Below are positions 45,226-53,728 of a stretch of 64,000 nucleotides of DNA, one piece after another. The position numbers were made by a program, and so were the translations under genes. This DNA is from Litorihabitans aurantiacus (GTDB lineage: Bacteria > Actinomycetota > Actinomycetes > Actinomycetales > Beutenbergiaceae): positions 2,666,001 through 2,730,000 of the forward strand of contig NZ_BSUM01000001.1 of the NCBI RefSeq assembly GCF_030161595.1. Direction: 5' to 3'. Position 1 is the first letter of the stretch. Every line of letters begins with the position of its first letter. Below the pieces are notes generated by a model. It had not been told where the DNA came from, did not search any database, and saw only the letters and a program-made list of their open reading frames with translations.

Positions 45226-47062
45226 GCACGACGCAGGCGCCCACCGGGCCGTCGTCCCTGGGCGCCGAGCTCCGTCTGCTGGTCGGGTTGCGCCGCACGA
45301 TCCAGTCGCACAACGACTCGTGGAAGCGGCCGCTGGGGATCGCGCTGGGCGTCGTCGCCGTCGCCGGGACCTGGGCGGGCGTCCTGCTCGCCGCGCCGGG
45401 GGCGCGGGCCGACGTCGTCGCCGTGCTGCTCGGGATGTGGGCCGTGGGCTGGGTCGTGGGGCCGATCCTCGCCTCCGGTGCCGGGGTGCTGCGCCCGGAG
45501 TACTTCACGCTGCTGCCGCTCGAGCGCCGACGGCTCGGGCTCGGTCTGCTCGTGTCGGTCTACGTCGGCCCGGGCGCGCTCCTCACGCTCGCCGCGACGC
45601 TGTCCCTGGTCGCGTACGGCGCGAGCCTGGGAGCGTCCGGCGGCGTCGGTGCCGTCGTCGGCCTCGCCGCTGCACTGCTGTTCACGATCGGGCTCGTCGC
45701 GTTCTCGCGGGTGGTCTACGCGGTGCTGGGGGCGGCGATGCGCACGCAGGTCGGCGTCGAGATCGCCGCGGTCCAGTACGGCCTGATGATCGCCGCGATG
45801 ATGGCCGGCTGGCTCGTCCTGTTCCCCGTCGGCCTCGCCGTGCCGTCCCTGCTGGCGGACGGGTTGCCCGAGGGGGAGCGACCGACGTGCTGCACGCGCT
45901 GCCGTTCGGGTGGCCCGGCGGTGCGGTCGCGGCGGTCACGCCGGTCGAGGCCGGGCTCGACGGCGGGACCGGTGCGGCGGGTGCGCTGTGGCGCGTCGGG
46001 GCGATGCTCGCGGGGGCGGCGCTCGCCGTCGCCGCCGCCGTCGCACTGCTGACGCCGCACGTCGGCAACCGGACGGCGCGACGCCGCCGTCGACCCGTGG
46101 GTTCGCACGCTCTCGCGCAGGGGGCGAGAGCGCGGCGCGACCCGCTGCTGGGGCTGCCGGCCACGCCGACGGGTGCCGTGGCCGGCAAGGAGCTGCGGAC
46201 CTGGCTGCGCGACCCGTGGCGCTCGCTCGAGATCCGGACGGCGGTCTGGTTCGCGACCTTCCTCGCCGCGTTCCTGTACGTCGGCACGCTCGGCGACGTC
46301 GCGGGTCTGTTCCCGTTCGCGCCCTGGGCCGCGCTCGCGGTGGCCTTCATGGTGGGTCTCGGAGGCACCAACCTCTACGGGCAGGACGGGACCGCGCTGT
46401 GGATGCTCGCCGTCGCCGACTCGCCCGCGACCGTCCGGGCGGACGTGCGGGGGCGGCAGATCGCGATCGTCGTGGCGTTCGGCCTGCCCGCAGTGGTGCT
46501 GGCGCTGGCTCTCACGGCGCTCAGCGGTGGCTGGTCGCACCTGGTCGGCGTCGCGGCGGCGCTCGTGGCGATGCTCGGGTGCGGCGCGGGGATGTCGGCG
46601 CTCTTCTCCGTGGTCGGGGTCAGCGCCGGGGTCGATCCCGCGAAGCGGCGCAACGCGACCGACGCCGGCGAGAACCCGCTTCTGCTGCAGATCGGGTTCT
46701 GGCTCAGCGTGGTGCTGGCGGCACCGACGCTCGGGCTCGCCGTGGTGACCGTGACCCGGGCGTGGGAGGCGACGACGGCGGTGTGGTGGCCCGGTCTCCT
46801 GGTGACCGTGGGTCTGCTCAACGGTGCGCTCGTGGCCTGGGGGCTGGGCCGGATCGCGATCGCGGTGCTCGGCGCGCGGCTGCCGGAGACGTTCGCCCGC
46901 GTGCGCTATCCCGGGCTGCGACTCGCCCCGGGCGGGACGGAGGCCGCGACGGGAGTGGCGGGTGGACCGGCGTGGGCCGGGGCGCTGTCCGACGCCGCGC
47001 AGAAGTCCTACCTGGACGCCCGAGCGGCGAAGGAGAAGGAGCGGGCCGGCCGGGCGTCGTGA
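45222..47062 (+). pseudogene. Large ABC transporter permease, one frameshift
   Basis: GTG 45222 overlaps the ATPase stop. About twelve hydrophobic segments; the first half ends at VGLAVPSLLADGLPEGE, where a GGGGG run near 45877 breaks the frame. Adding one G gives PEGGATDVLHALPFGWPGGAV, and the second frame continues through KELRTWLRDPWRSLEIRTAVW, GTNLYGQDGTALWML and the charged C terminus AKEKERAGRAS; total 613 residues. The length and the duplicated DSWKRPLG/DPWRSLEI pre-helix segments match large ABC-2 permeases. Substrate unknown. Confidence 0.85.
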
Positions 47063-47087
47063 CCCACCCCTGCGGCAGACTCGTGCC

Positions 47088-49190
47088 ATGACCTCGCCCG
47101 ACGCCCGACCCGCCTGGGACTTCCGCAACGCCTACCGGCACGGCTTCGCGCGCGTCGCCGCGGTCACGACGCCGGTCGTGCTGGCCGACCCCGCCGCGAA
47201 CGCCGACGCGGTGATCGCGCAGGCGCGGGCGCTGGACGCCGACGCCGTCGCCGTCGCCGTCTTCCCGGAGCTGGGCCTGACCGGCTACTCGATCGACGAC
47301 CTCGTGCTCGCCGACACGCTGCTGGACGCGGCGGAGGTCGCCGTCGCGCGCGTGGTCGAGGCGAGCGCCGACCTGCTGCCCGTGCTCGTCGTCGGCGCTC
47401 CGCTGCGCCACGGCTCGCGGATCTACAACTGCGCCGTCGTCATCCACCGCGGCCGCGTCCTGGGCGTCGCCCCGAAGTCCGCGCTGCCGAACTACCGCGA
47501 GTTCTACGAGCGGCGCTGGTACGCGCCCGGCGACGACCAGCGCGGGCAGCACATCACGCTGCGTCACCTGCCGGACGCCGAGGCGATGCCGTTCGGTCCG
47601 GACCTGCTGTTCCGCGCCGTCGACCAGCCCGACCTGACGATCTTCGCCGAGGTCTGCGAGGACTTCTGGGTGCCGATCCCGCCGTCGGCCGAGGCGGCGC
47701 TGGCCGGAGCGACCGTGCTGCTGAACCTGTCCGGCTCGCCGATCACGGTGGGGCGCGCGCAGGACCGTCACCTGCTGTCGGCCTCCTCGAGCGCGCGCGG
47801 CGTAGCCGCCTACGCCTACGCCGCCGCGGGACTGGGCGAGTCCACGAACGACGTGTCGTGGGACGGCCAGACGATGATCTACGAGAACGGCGCGCTGCTC
47901 GCCGAGACGGAGCGGTTCCCGCACACGGCGCAGGCGTCGGTGGCCGACGTCGACGTCGCCGCCCTCGCCTCCGAGCGGCTGCGGCAGGGCTCGTTCGACG
48001 ACAACCGGCGCACGCACGCCGCGCGCGTGGCCGGCTTCCGGACGGTCGAGTTCACGCTGGACGCGCCCACGGGTGACGTGGGGCTGCGCCGCAGCGTCGA
48101 CCGCTTCCCCTTCGTGCCCGACGACGTCGCCCGGCTCGCACAGGACTGCTACGAGGCGTTCAACATCCAGGTCTCCGGGCTGGAGCAGCGAATGCGCGCG
48201 ATCGGCATGCCGAAGCTCGTGATCGGCGTCTCGGGCGGTCTCGACTCCACGCACGCGCTGCTGGTGTGCGCGCAGGCCGTGGACAGGCTGGGGCTGCCGC
48301 GGGAACACGTCCTCGCGTTCACGCTGCCGGGGTTCGCGACGTCGGAGGGCACGCGCTCGAACGCCTGGAAGCTGGGGCGGGCGCTCGGGGTGACCTTCGA
48401 GGAGATCGACATCAAGCCCGCGGCGACGGAGCTGCTCACCGCGCTCGGGCACCCGTTCGCGGCCGGCGAGCCCGTCTACGACGTCACGTTCGAGAACGTG
48501 CAGGCGGGCGTGCGGACCGACGTGCTGTTCCGCCTCGCGAACCAGCGCGGCGGGATCGTGGTCGGGACCGGGGACCTCTCGGAGCTGGCGCTCGGGTGGT
48601 GCACCTACGGGGTGGGCGACCAGATGTCGCACTACGCGGTCAACCCCGGCGTCCCGAAGACGCTGATGCAGCACCTCATCCGCTGGACGATCTCCACCGA
48701 GCAGTTCGACGGCGGGACCGACGCCGTGCTGCAGGCGGTGCTCGACACCGAGATCTCGCCCGAGCTGGTGCCCGCGGGCCAGGACGGCGCGGTCCAGTCG
48801 ACCGAGCAGACCATCGGCCCGTACGCGCTGCACGACTTCGCGCTGTTCCACACGCTGCGGCGGATGTCGCCGCCCTCGAAGATCGCGTTCCTGGCCGAGC
48901 GGGCGTGGGCCGACGCCGGTGCGGGGGCGTGGCCGCCGGGGTTCCCGGAGGACGGGCGGCCCTCCTACGACCTCGCGGAGATCCGGCGCTGGCTCGAGGT
49001 GTTCCTGCGCCGCTACTTCGCGAACCAGTTCAAGCGGACGGCGATCCCGAACGGGCCGAAGGTCGCCTCGGGCGGATCGCTCTCGCCGCGCGGGGACTGG
49101 CGGATGCCGTCGGACGCGCGGGCGACGACGTGGTTGGCGGAGCTCGACGCGGCGCTCGAGCCGGTCCTCGGGGCGGCGGAGCGGGGCTGA
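47088..49190 (+). CDS. nadE: Glutamine-dependent NAD+ synthetase
   Basis: Final step of NAD biosynthesis: amidates deamido-NAD using glutamine-derived ammonia. The 700-residue protein has an N-terminal nitrilase-like glutaminase with catalytic E61, K130 (PKSALPNYREFYERR) and C190 (AEVCEDFW). The C-terminal synthetase has the PP-loop VSGGLDSTHAL and GTGDLSELALGW. Length and order match the actinobacterial two-domain enzyme of the M. tuberculosis type. ATG 47088; monocistronic in appearance. Confidence 0.97.
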   Translation: MTSPDARPAWDFRNAYRHGFARVAAVTTPVVLADPAANADAVIAQARALDADAVAVAVFPELGLTGYSIDDLVLADTLLDAAEVAVARVVEASADLLPVLVVGAPLRHGSRIYNCAVVIHRGRVLGVAPKSALPNYREFYERRWYAPGDDQRGQHITLRHLPDAEAMPFGPDLLFRAVDQPDLTIFAEVCEDFWVPIPPSAEAALAGATVLLNLSGSPITVGRAQDRHLLSASSSARGVAAYAYAAAGLGESTNDVSWDGQTMIYENGALLAETERFPHTAQASVADVDVAALASERLRQGSFDDNRRTHAARVAGFRTVEFTLDAPTGDVGLRRSVDRFPFVPDDVARLAQDCYEAFNIQVSGLEQRMRAIGMPKLVIGVSGGLDSTHALLVCAQAVDRLGLPREHVLAFTLPGFATSEGTRSNAWKLGRALGVTFEEIDIKPAATELLTALGHPFAAGEPVYDVTFENVQAGVRTDVLFRLANQRGGIVVGTGDLSELALGWCTYGVGDQMSHYAVNPGVPKTLMQHLIRWTISTEQFDGGTDAVLQAVLDTEISPELVPAGQDGAVQSTEQTIGPYALHDFALFHTLRRMSPPSKIAFLAERAWADAGAGAWPPGFPEDGRPSYDLAEIRRWLEVFLRRYFANQFKRTAIPNGPKVASGGSLSPRGDWRMPSDARATTWLAELDAALEPVLGAAERG

Positions 49191-49369
49191 TCGGGCGCTG
49201 TGCTCGGCGGTGCGTCCGCCGGGAGCGGCTGGCTCGGTGGCCCCGCGCGGGCCCAGCGGCGTGTCGCGCCGACACGCGGACGGGCGACGCGGTGGCGCCG
49301 CGGTCAGCCGCTCACAGCGGGCGCCCCGACGACCCGCCAACGCCTCGGACAGCCACCATACTGACGCCC

Positions 49370-49912
49370 GTGGACCCCGGCCTCCTGCTGGCATCGCCAC
49401 GCGGCCGCCGCGCTCTGGGCGCTCTCATCGGTGTCAGCGGTGTACCGGGATGGTGGGCCTCGGCGTACGGGGTCGGACCATCGCCGGCCCCGCCACGTCG
49501 CGGGGATCTCGTCACGGGGGTGGCTGATCTGAGCGTCAGGATGCTGCACCTCGCAACAGACGCCGACGCTGTTCGCGCGGCCGTCGGTTCCGCCGTCGAC
49601 ACGAACATGCCGTGGCAGGAGCCGGACGAGGAGGACCATCTGCTCGCCGTGTCGGGCATGGTCGAGGCGCTGAGACCCATCGCGCAGGCCCTGTGCGATG
49701 CGCCGGTCGGCTCGACTCTCGTCCGGGGCCTCGACACGCAACAGCAGCGCCACACGCGGGTGTGGGTCGAAGGCTCCGAGATACCGGCGACCGACCCGCC
49801 CGAGATCCGCGGCCTGGACGGGCGGGCCGAGCGCTGGTACGCCGCCGTCGTCGGTCAAGAGGACCGAGCGCGGCGCGAGCTTCCGCAAGACCCCACCTTC
49901 CCCTCGACGTGA
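49370..49912 (+). CDS. Protein of unknown function, coupled to the next gene
   Basis: GTG 49370, 180 residues, soluble and acidic. Visible segments are RALGALIGVSGVPGWWASAYG, DLSVRMLHLATDADAVRAAVG, PWQEPDEEDHLLAVSGMVEAL and LDTQQQRHTRVWVEGSE. No signal peptide, membrane helix or known motif. Its codons are less GC3-biased than neighbouring genes. Stop overlaps the next start (GTGA). A -10-like CATACT lies a few bases before the start, suggesting a short leader. Function unknown. Confidence 0.65.
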   Translation: MDPGLLLASPRGRRALGALIGVSGVPGWWASAYGVGPSPAPPRRGDLVTGVADLSVRMLHLATDADAVRAAVGSAVDTNMPWQEPDEEDHLLAVSGMVEALRPIAQALCDAPVGSTLVRGLDTQQQRHTRVWVEGSEIPATDPPEIRGLDGRAERWYAAVVGQEDRARRELPQDPTFPST

Positions 49913-50211
49913 CATCGTCTCGCCGTCACGACTGGTACCGACACACGGGGCGTCATGGGGCGTGGGCGATACCGAACTGGCTGGAGGTCCGCGAGCACTA
50001 CGACGCCGTGCATGTCACCGTCGTCGGGTATCTCACCACCGCCGGACTTGCCATCGAGATCGGCGACGGCGTCGCCACGGTGCTAGCCGGGTGGTCTCCG
50101 GACGCCACCGCCTGGCTGACCGACGTGCTGCCAAAGTCCGGACCCGACGAGCACTGGCGTCGCGACTCCGCGATGGTGCGCGGGCACGACCACGGGTGGC
50201 GCCGCGTCTGA
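49909..50211 (+). CDS. Small protein of unknown function
   Basis: GTG 49909 gives 100 residues: RRHDWYRHTGRHGAWAIPNW, VREHYDAVHVTVVGYLTTAG and AIEIGDGVATVLAGWSPDAT, ending in a His-rich HEHWRR...RGHDHGWRRV-like tail (three His within the last 12 residues). Translationally coupled to the preceding unknown gene. The two together, beside a VapBC pair and with milder codon bias than their surroundings, look like acquired or accessory genes. Function unknown. Confidence 0.65.
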   Translation: MTSSRRHDWYRHTGRHGAWAIPNWLEVREHYDAVHVTVVGYLTTAGLAIEIGDGVATVLAGWSPDATAWLTDVLPKSGPDEHWRRDSAMVRGHDHGWRRV

Positions 50212-50214
50212 CGC

Positions 50215-50601
50215 TCAATCGACCTCGGCGCGCTCGACGTCGGTGTGGACGAAGTCGTCACCCTTAAAGAGGAGCGGTAATCCTGCCTCCATCGCGACCG
50301 CATAGCTCATCGCGTCTCCGAAGTTCAGGCGGGCCGGCGAGCCACTTCCACGTCCGTAACGCGCATACGCCTGTCGCGCGATTCGCGCGTGCTCCGGTGT
50401 GAAGGGCGCGACGACGGCGCCGATGTCACGCAGGAGGTCGTCAAGATCTCCATGGCGCGAGGGACCGACGACGACGGACGTCTCGACGAGCGTGGGAGCC
50501 CCGACGACGACGCGCGGCTCGCCCGCCATCGCCCGACGGAGGCCGCCCGCATCCGGTTCGTCGCGCAGCACCGCGACGAGCGCCGACGAGTCGACGATCA
50601 C
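50215..50601 (-). CDS. vapC: VapC-type PIN-domain toxin
   Basis: 128-residue PIN-domain ribonuclease. Acidic metal-binding residues are D4 in IVDSSALVAVL, E42 in APTLVETSVVV, D96 in LNFGDAMSYAVA, and D115/D116 in LLFKGDDFVHTD. These toxins cleave tRNA or rRNA when free of antitoxin. GTG 50601 overlaps the vapB stop (GTGA), giving antitoxin-first order. The 3' end lies four bases from the convergent unknown gene. Confidence 0.93.
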   Translation of the reverse strand: MIVDSSALVAVLRDEPDAGGLRRAMAGEPRVVVGAPTLVETSVVVGPSRHGDLDDLLRDIGAVVAPFTPEHARIARQAYARYGRGSGSPARLNFGDAMSYAVAMEAGLPLLFKGDDFVHTDVERAEVD

Positions 50602-50846
50602 CGGGGAAGCCCGTTCGTGTCATAGAGGTCGTCGTCGGTGAGGAAGGGCTCGGGTCGTGCAGCAGAACGGCGCGAGATCTCCTCGAGGCGCGCCACGACG
50701 GCATCCGCGTCCCTACGCGCGATCTCTGCGGCCAGCGCCTCCTCGAGAGCGCTACGGATGGCCCCGGTCATCGAGGTTCCCCGCCGCTCGGCCAGGCTCC
50801 GAGCGAGCTCGCGCACCCGCTCGTCCTTGATATTCAGTGTCGCCAT
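50598..50846 (-). CDS. vapB: VapB-type antitoxin (ribbon-helix-helix, PSK/Rv0623-like)
   Basis: 82 residues. The N-terminal ribbon-helix-helix is MATLNIKDERVRELARSLAE with TGAIRSALEEALA as helix 2; the C-terminal region (RRSAARPEPFLTDDDLYDTNG) would wrap the VapC active site. ATG 50846 lies nine bases after a perfect palindrome that the VapB dimer probably binds for autoregulation. Confidence 0.92.
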   Translation of the reverse strand: MATLNIKDERVRELARSLAERRGTSMTGAIRSALEEALAAEIARRDADAVVARLEEISRRSAARPEPFLTDDDLYDTNGLPR

Positions 50847-50854
50847 CGTTGAAA

Positions 50855-50870
50855 TCTACCCTAGGGTAGA
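50855..50870. promoter_or_regulatory. Perfect palindrome, probable VapB operator
   Basis: TCTACCCTAGGGTAGA, 16 bases, perfectly symmetric, immediately upstream of vapB and AT-richer than its surroundings. Confidence 0.7.
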
Positions 50871-50940
50871 ACACTGGCCCAGGTGGAGGACCGAGCGAAT
50901 CCGCTGGCGTTCTCCAGGGCCGATCTCTGACGATGGAGCG

Positions 50941-51498
50941 GTGCCGACCCCTCTCCTGCGCCCCTGGATCACCGACGACGCGACGGCGCTCCGCTCCGCC
51001 GTCGCCACCTCGCCCGATCTCGTGACCCAGCTGCCGGTCGACGCGCTCGGGGACGACGCCGCGTGCGCCGCGTTCATCACCGACCACCTCGCGACGCCGT
51101 CGAAGTACGAGCGCGCCCTGGCGATCGCGGTGGACGGTGAGGCTGTGGGGAACGTCGCGATCGGCGCGATCGATCGACGCCACGGAACCGGGTGGATCTC
51201 GTACTGGCTAGCGGCGTCGGCGCGTGGGCGAGGGCTCGCCGCTCGCGCGCTCGTCACGGTCGCCGCGCGTGCGCTCGATCCCGCCGGCGACGACCTGTTC
51301 CGCCTCGAGCTGGGGCACCGCCTGAACAACCCCTCCTCGTGCGCGGTCGCCCGGCGCGCGGGGTTCGTGGCTGAGGGCGTCGAGCGCGCGAAGCTCGCCT
51401 ACGGGAGCGAGCGGTTCGACGTCGAGACGCACGCGCGGCTGCGGACCGACCCCGCGCCCTCGACCGCGCCGCTGGAGGTCGCCGCCGCCGCGTGGTGA
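50941..51498 (+). CDS. GNAT N-acetyltransferase (RimJ/RimL type)
   Basis: GTG 50941 gives 185 residues. It has LLRPWITDDATALRSAVA, GNVAIGAIDRRHGTGWISYWLAASARGRGLAARAL with the acetyl-CoA binding ARGRGLA loop, and the RimJ-like C terminus LELGHRLNNPSSCAVARRAGFVAEGV. Members acetylate protein N termini or small amines; the substrate is unknown. Divergent from vapBC, and its stop abuts a tandem repeat. Confidence 0.9.
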   Translation: MPTPLLRPWITDDATALRSAVATSPDLVTQLPVDALGDDAACAAFITDHLATPSKYERALAIAVDGEAVGNVAIGAIDRRHGTGWISYWLAASARGRGLAARALVTVAARALDPAGDDLFRLELGHRLNNPSSCAVARRAGFVAEGVERAKLAYGSERFDVETHARLRTDPAPSTAPLEVAAAAW

Positions 51499-51560
51499 CC
51501 CCACGAGTACCTCGCGGGTCCCCACAAACCCCTCGCGAGTCCCCACAAGTACCTCGCGGA
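51499..51560. repeat. Three tandem 21-base repeats
   Basis: Three direct units begin at 51499, 51520 and 51541, each of the form CCCCAC(A/G)A-N3-CCTCGCG(G/A)G(T/A), 20-21 bases. They fill the whole gap between the convergent GNAT and histidine kinase genes. Confidence 0.75.
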
Positions 51561-51561
51561 C

Positions 51562-53004
51562 CTACGGCACGGGGAGCGTGAGGCGGGCACGCAGTCCCCC
51601 GAGCGGGGCCGGCGCCATCGCCAGCACCACGTCGCCGTCCTGCTCCCTCGCCAGCTCGCGCGCGATCGCGAGCCCCAGACCGGAGCCGCCGCCGTCGCGC
51701 TCGCGCGCCTCATCCAGACGCACGAACCGCTCGAAGACCCGCTCCCGCTCGTCCTGCGGCACGCCCGCGCCGTCGTCGTCGACCGTCACCTCACCGTCCG
51801 CCACCGTGACCACCACCCGCGAGTGCGCGTGACGCACCGCGTTCGCCAGCAGGTTGCGCAGCACGCGCGTGGTCGCGACGGCGTCGCCCACCGCACCGCC
51901 CTCGCCCACCACCTCGACCTCGCCCCCGACCTCGGCAACAGCCGCCGCGACCACGTCACCGAGGACGAGCTCCGCCGCCGCCAGCGGCCGCGACCCCAGC
52001 CGCGCCAGCAGCAGCAGGTCCTCCACGAGCACCTGCACGCGCCCGACGTCGGTGCGCAGGTCCGCCACGAGCTCCTCGCGCGGGTAGGAGTCGGGGTGGG
52101 TCTGCGCGACCTCGAGCGCCGTCCCGAGCGAGGCGAGCGGCGAGCGGAGCTCGTGCGCCGCGTCCGCCACGAAGGACCGCTGCCGCTCCGCCGCCGCGCG
52201 CGCCTGCACCACCGCGACGTCGAGCCGGTCGAGCATCGCGTTCAGGGTCGTCGCGAGCGCCGCCAGCTCGCCCGAGGTCGGCACGGGCAGCGACCCGGGC
52301 CCGCCCGCGGCGACGACGGCGTCCGCCGCCACCCGCAGCTCCTCCACCGGCCGCAGCGCTCGCCCGAGCACGAGCCACACCACCGCGCCGAGCCCCAGCG
52401 CCAGCACCGGCACGACGCCGGCGAGCGACAGCGCGAGGGCGCGCACCGTGGCCGTCACGTCACCGAGCGGCACCGCGGCGACGACGAGCACCTGCGGCGG
52501 GGTGTCCGCACCGTCCGGCCCGTCGCCCTCCCCCGCACCGGCACTCGCGGGCAGGGCGGCGAGCACACCTGCCACCCGCGCCTGCCCGGCGTAGGAGCTC
52601 GTCGCCGTCACCACGACCGGCCCACCGGCCGCGTCCTCCCCCGCCCGCGCCACCAGCTCGGCGCGCACGTCGGCCGACACCACCGGCAGCGTCAGCGAGG
52701 CGTTCGACGACGTCGCCACCACCCCGCCGTCGACGGCGAGCAGCTGCACCACCTCGCCGGGCTGCGCCACGCCGAGCGCGTCGGGCAGGCGGTCGGTGCG
52801 CACCAGGTCCGCGACGGTCACGACGCGCGCGGTCGCCGCGGCGTCGAGCGCCTCGACCCGGCCGCGCTCCAGGATCTGCACGAGCGCGACCGCGCCGGCC
52901 GTGAGCGCCAGCGCGAGCGCACCCGCGGTCAGGAGGGTGAGGCGCAGCCGCAGGGTCCGCGGCCGGCCGCGCTCACGCGCCCCGCTCGCACCACGCGCCG
53001 CCAT
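51562..53004 (-). CDS. Sensor histidine kinase, OmpR-type partner (HAMP/HisKA)
   Basis: 480 residues. An N-terminal helix (LTLLTAGALALALTAGAVAL), an extracytoplasmic sensor of about 160 residues, and a second helix (GVVPVLALGLGAVVWLVLG) lead to a HAMP domain (RALRPVEELRVAADAV). The phospho-His is in FVADAAHELRSPLASLG; ATPase motifs are NLLANAVRHA, DDDGAGVP and GGGSGLGLAIA. Three bases after its response regulator. The stimulus is unknown, but the divergent secreted LolA-like protein and ABC exporter suggest envelope monitoring. Confidence 0.95.
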   Translation of the reverse strand: MAARGASGARERGRPRTLRLRLTLLTAGALALALTAGAVALVQILERGRVEALDAAATARVVTVADLVRTDRLPDALGVAQPGEVVQLLAVDGGVVATSSNASLTLPVVSADVRAELVARAGEDAAGGPVVVTATSSYAGQARVAGVLAALPASAGAGEGDGPDGADTPPQVLVVAAVPLGDVTATVRALALSLAGVVPVLALGLGAVVWLVLGRALRPVEELRVAADAVVAAGGPGSLPVPTSGELAALATTLNAMLDRLDVAVVQARAAAERQRSFVADAAHELRSPLASLGTALEVAQTHPDSYPREELVADLRTDVGRVQVLVEDLLLLARLGSRPLAAAELVLGDVVAAAVAEVGGEVEVVGEGGAVGDAVATTRVLRNLLANAVRHAHSRVVVTVADGEVTVDDDGAGVPQDERERVFERFVRLDEARERDGGGSGLGLAIARELAREQDGDVVLAMAPAPLGGLRARLTLPVP

Positions 53005-53007
53005 CGC

Positions 53008-53661
53008 TCACCCCACCGCCCGGTACCCGGCGCCCCGCACGGTCACGATCGCGTCGCGCCCGACCTTGCGGCGCAGGTACCCGACGTACTGCTCGACCAC
53101 GTTGAGGTCCTCGCCGTCGCCGTCCCAGACGTGGTCGCGCAGCTCGACCTTGCCGACCACGCGGTCGCCGTGGCGCATGAGGTACTCCAGCAGCGCCAGC
53201 TCGCGCACGGTGAGGTCGACGGCGCGCCCGTCCGCGGTCACCTGCCGCGTCCCCGGGTCCAGCGTGAGCCGCCCGACGGCGAGCGCCGCCGGACGCGGCG
53301 CCGCGGGTCGGCGCACCATCGCGCGGATGCGCGCCACCAGCACCACGAAGGAGAACGGTTTCGTCAGGTAGTCGTCGGCGCCGACGTCGAGGCCGTCCGC
53401 GACGTCGTGGTCGCCGTCCTTCGCCGACAGCAGCAGCACCGGCGTCCACACGTCCTCGCCACGCAGCGCGGTCACGACGTCGTAGCCGCTGCGGCCCGGG
53501 AGCATCACGTCGAGCACGATCGCGTCGTAGTCGCCGAAGCGGGCGAGCTCGAGGCCGCGCTCGCCGTCGTGCGCGACGTCGACCGCGAAACCCTCGGCCA
53601 CGAGCCCGCGCTGGATCGATCGCGCGAGGGTGCGCTCGTCGTCGACCACGAGGATGCGCAT
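53008..53661 (-). CDS. Response regulator, OmpR family
   Basis: 217 residues from ATG 53661. Receiver domain MRILVVDDERTLARSIQRGL with phospho-Asp in AIVLDVMLPGRSGYDV and Lys in YLTKPFSF; a C-terminal winged helix with LTVRELALLEYLMRHGDRVV and NVVEQYVGYLRRKVG. Coupled upstream of its histidine kinase. A GTG/TTG a few codons earlier (53673) is possible but unneeded. Confidence 0.96.
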   Translation of the reverse strand: MRILVVDDERTLARSIQRGLVAEGFAVDVAHDGERGLELARFGDYDAIVLDVMLPGRSGYDVVTALRGEDVWTPVLLLSAKDGDHDVADGLDVGADDYLTKPFSFVVLVARIRAMVRRPAAPRPAALAVGRLTLDPGTRQVTADGRAVDLTVRELALLEYLMRHGDRVVGKVELRDHVWDGDGEDLNVVEQYVGYLRRKVGRDAIVTVRGAGYRAVG

Positions 53662-53728
53662 GCCCGCAAGCATCGCACCGCCGCCTCTCTCAGCCTCACC
53701 TCAGCAACGACCGTGCACAGTGGTCGTC

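Noticed and set aside
51499-51560. CRISPR array
   Set aside because: Units are contiguous with no spacers, only three copies, and no cas gene is present.
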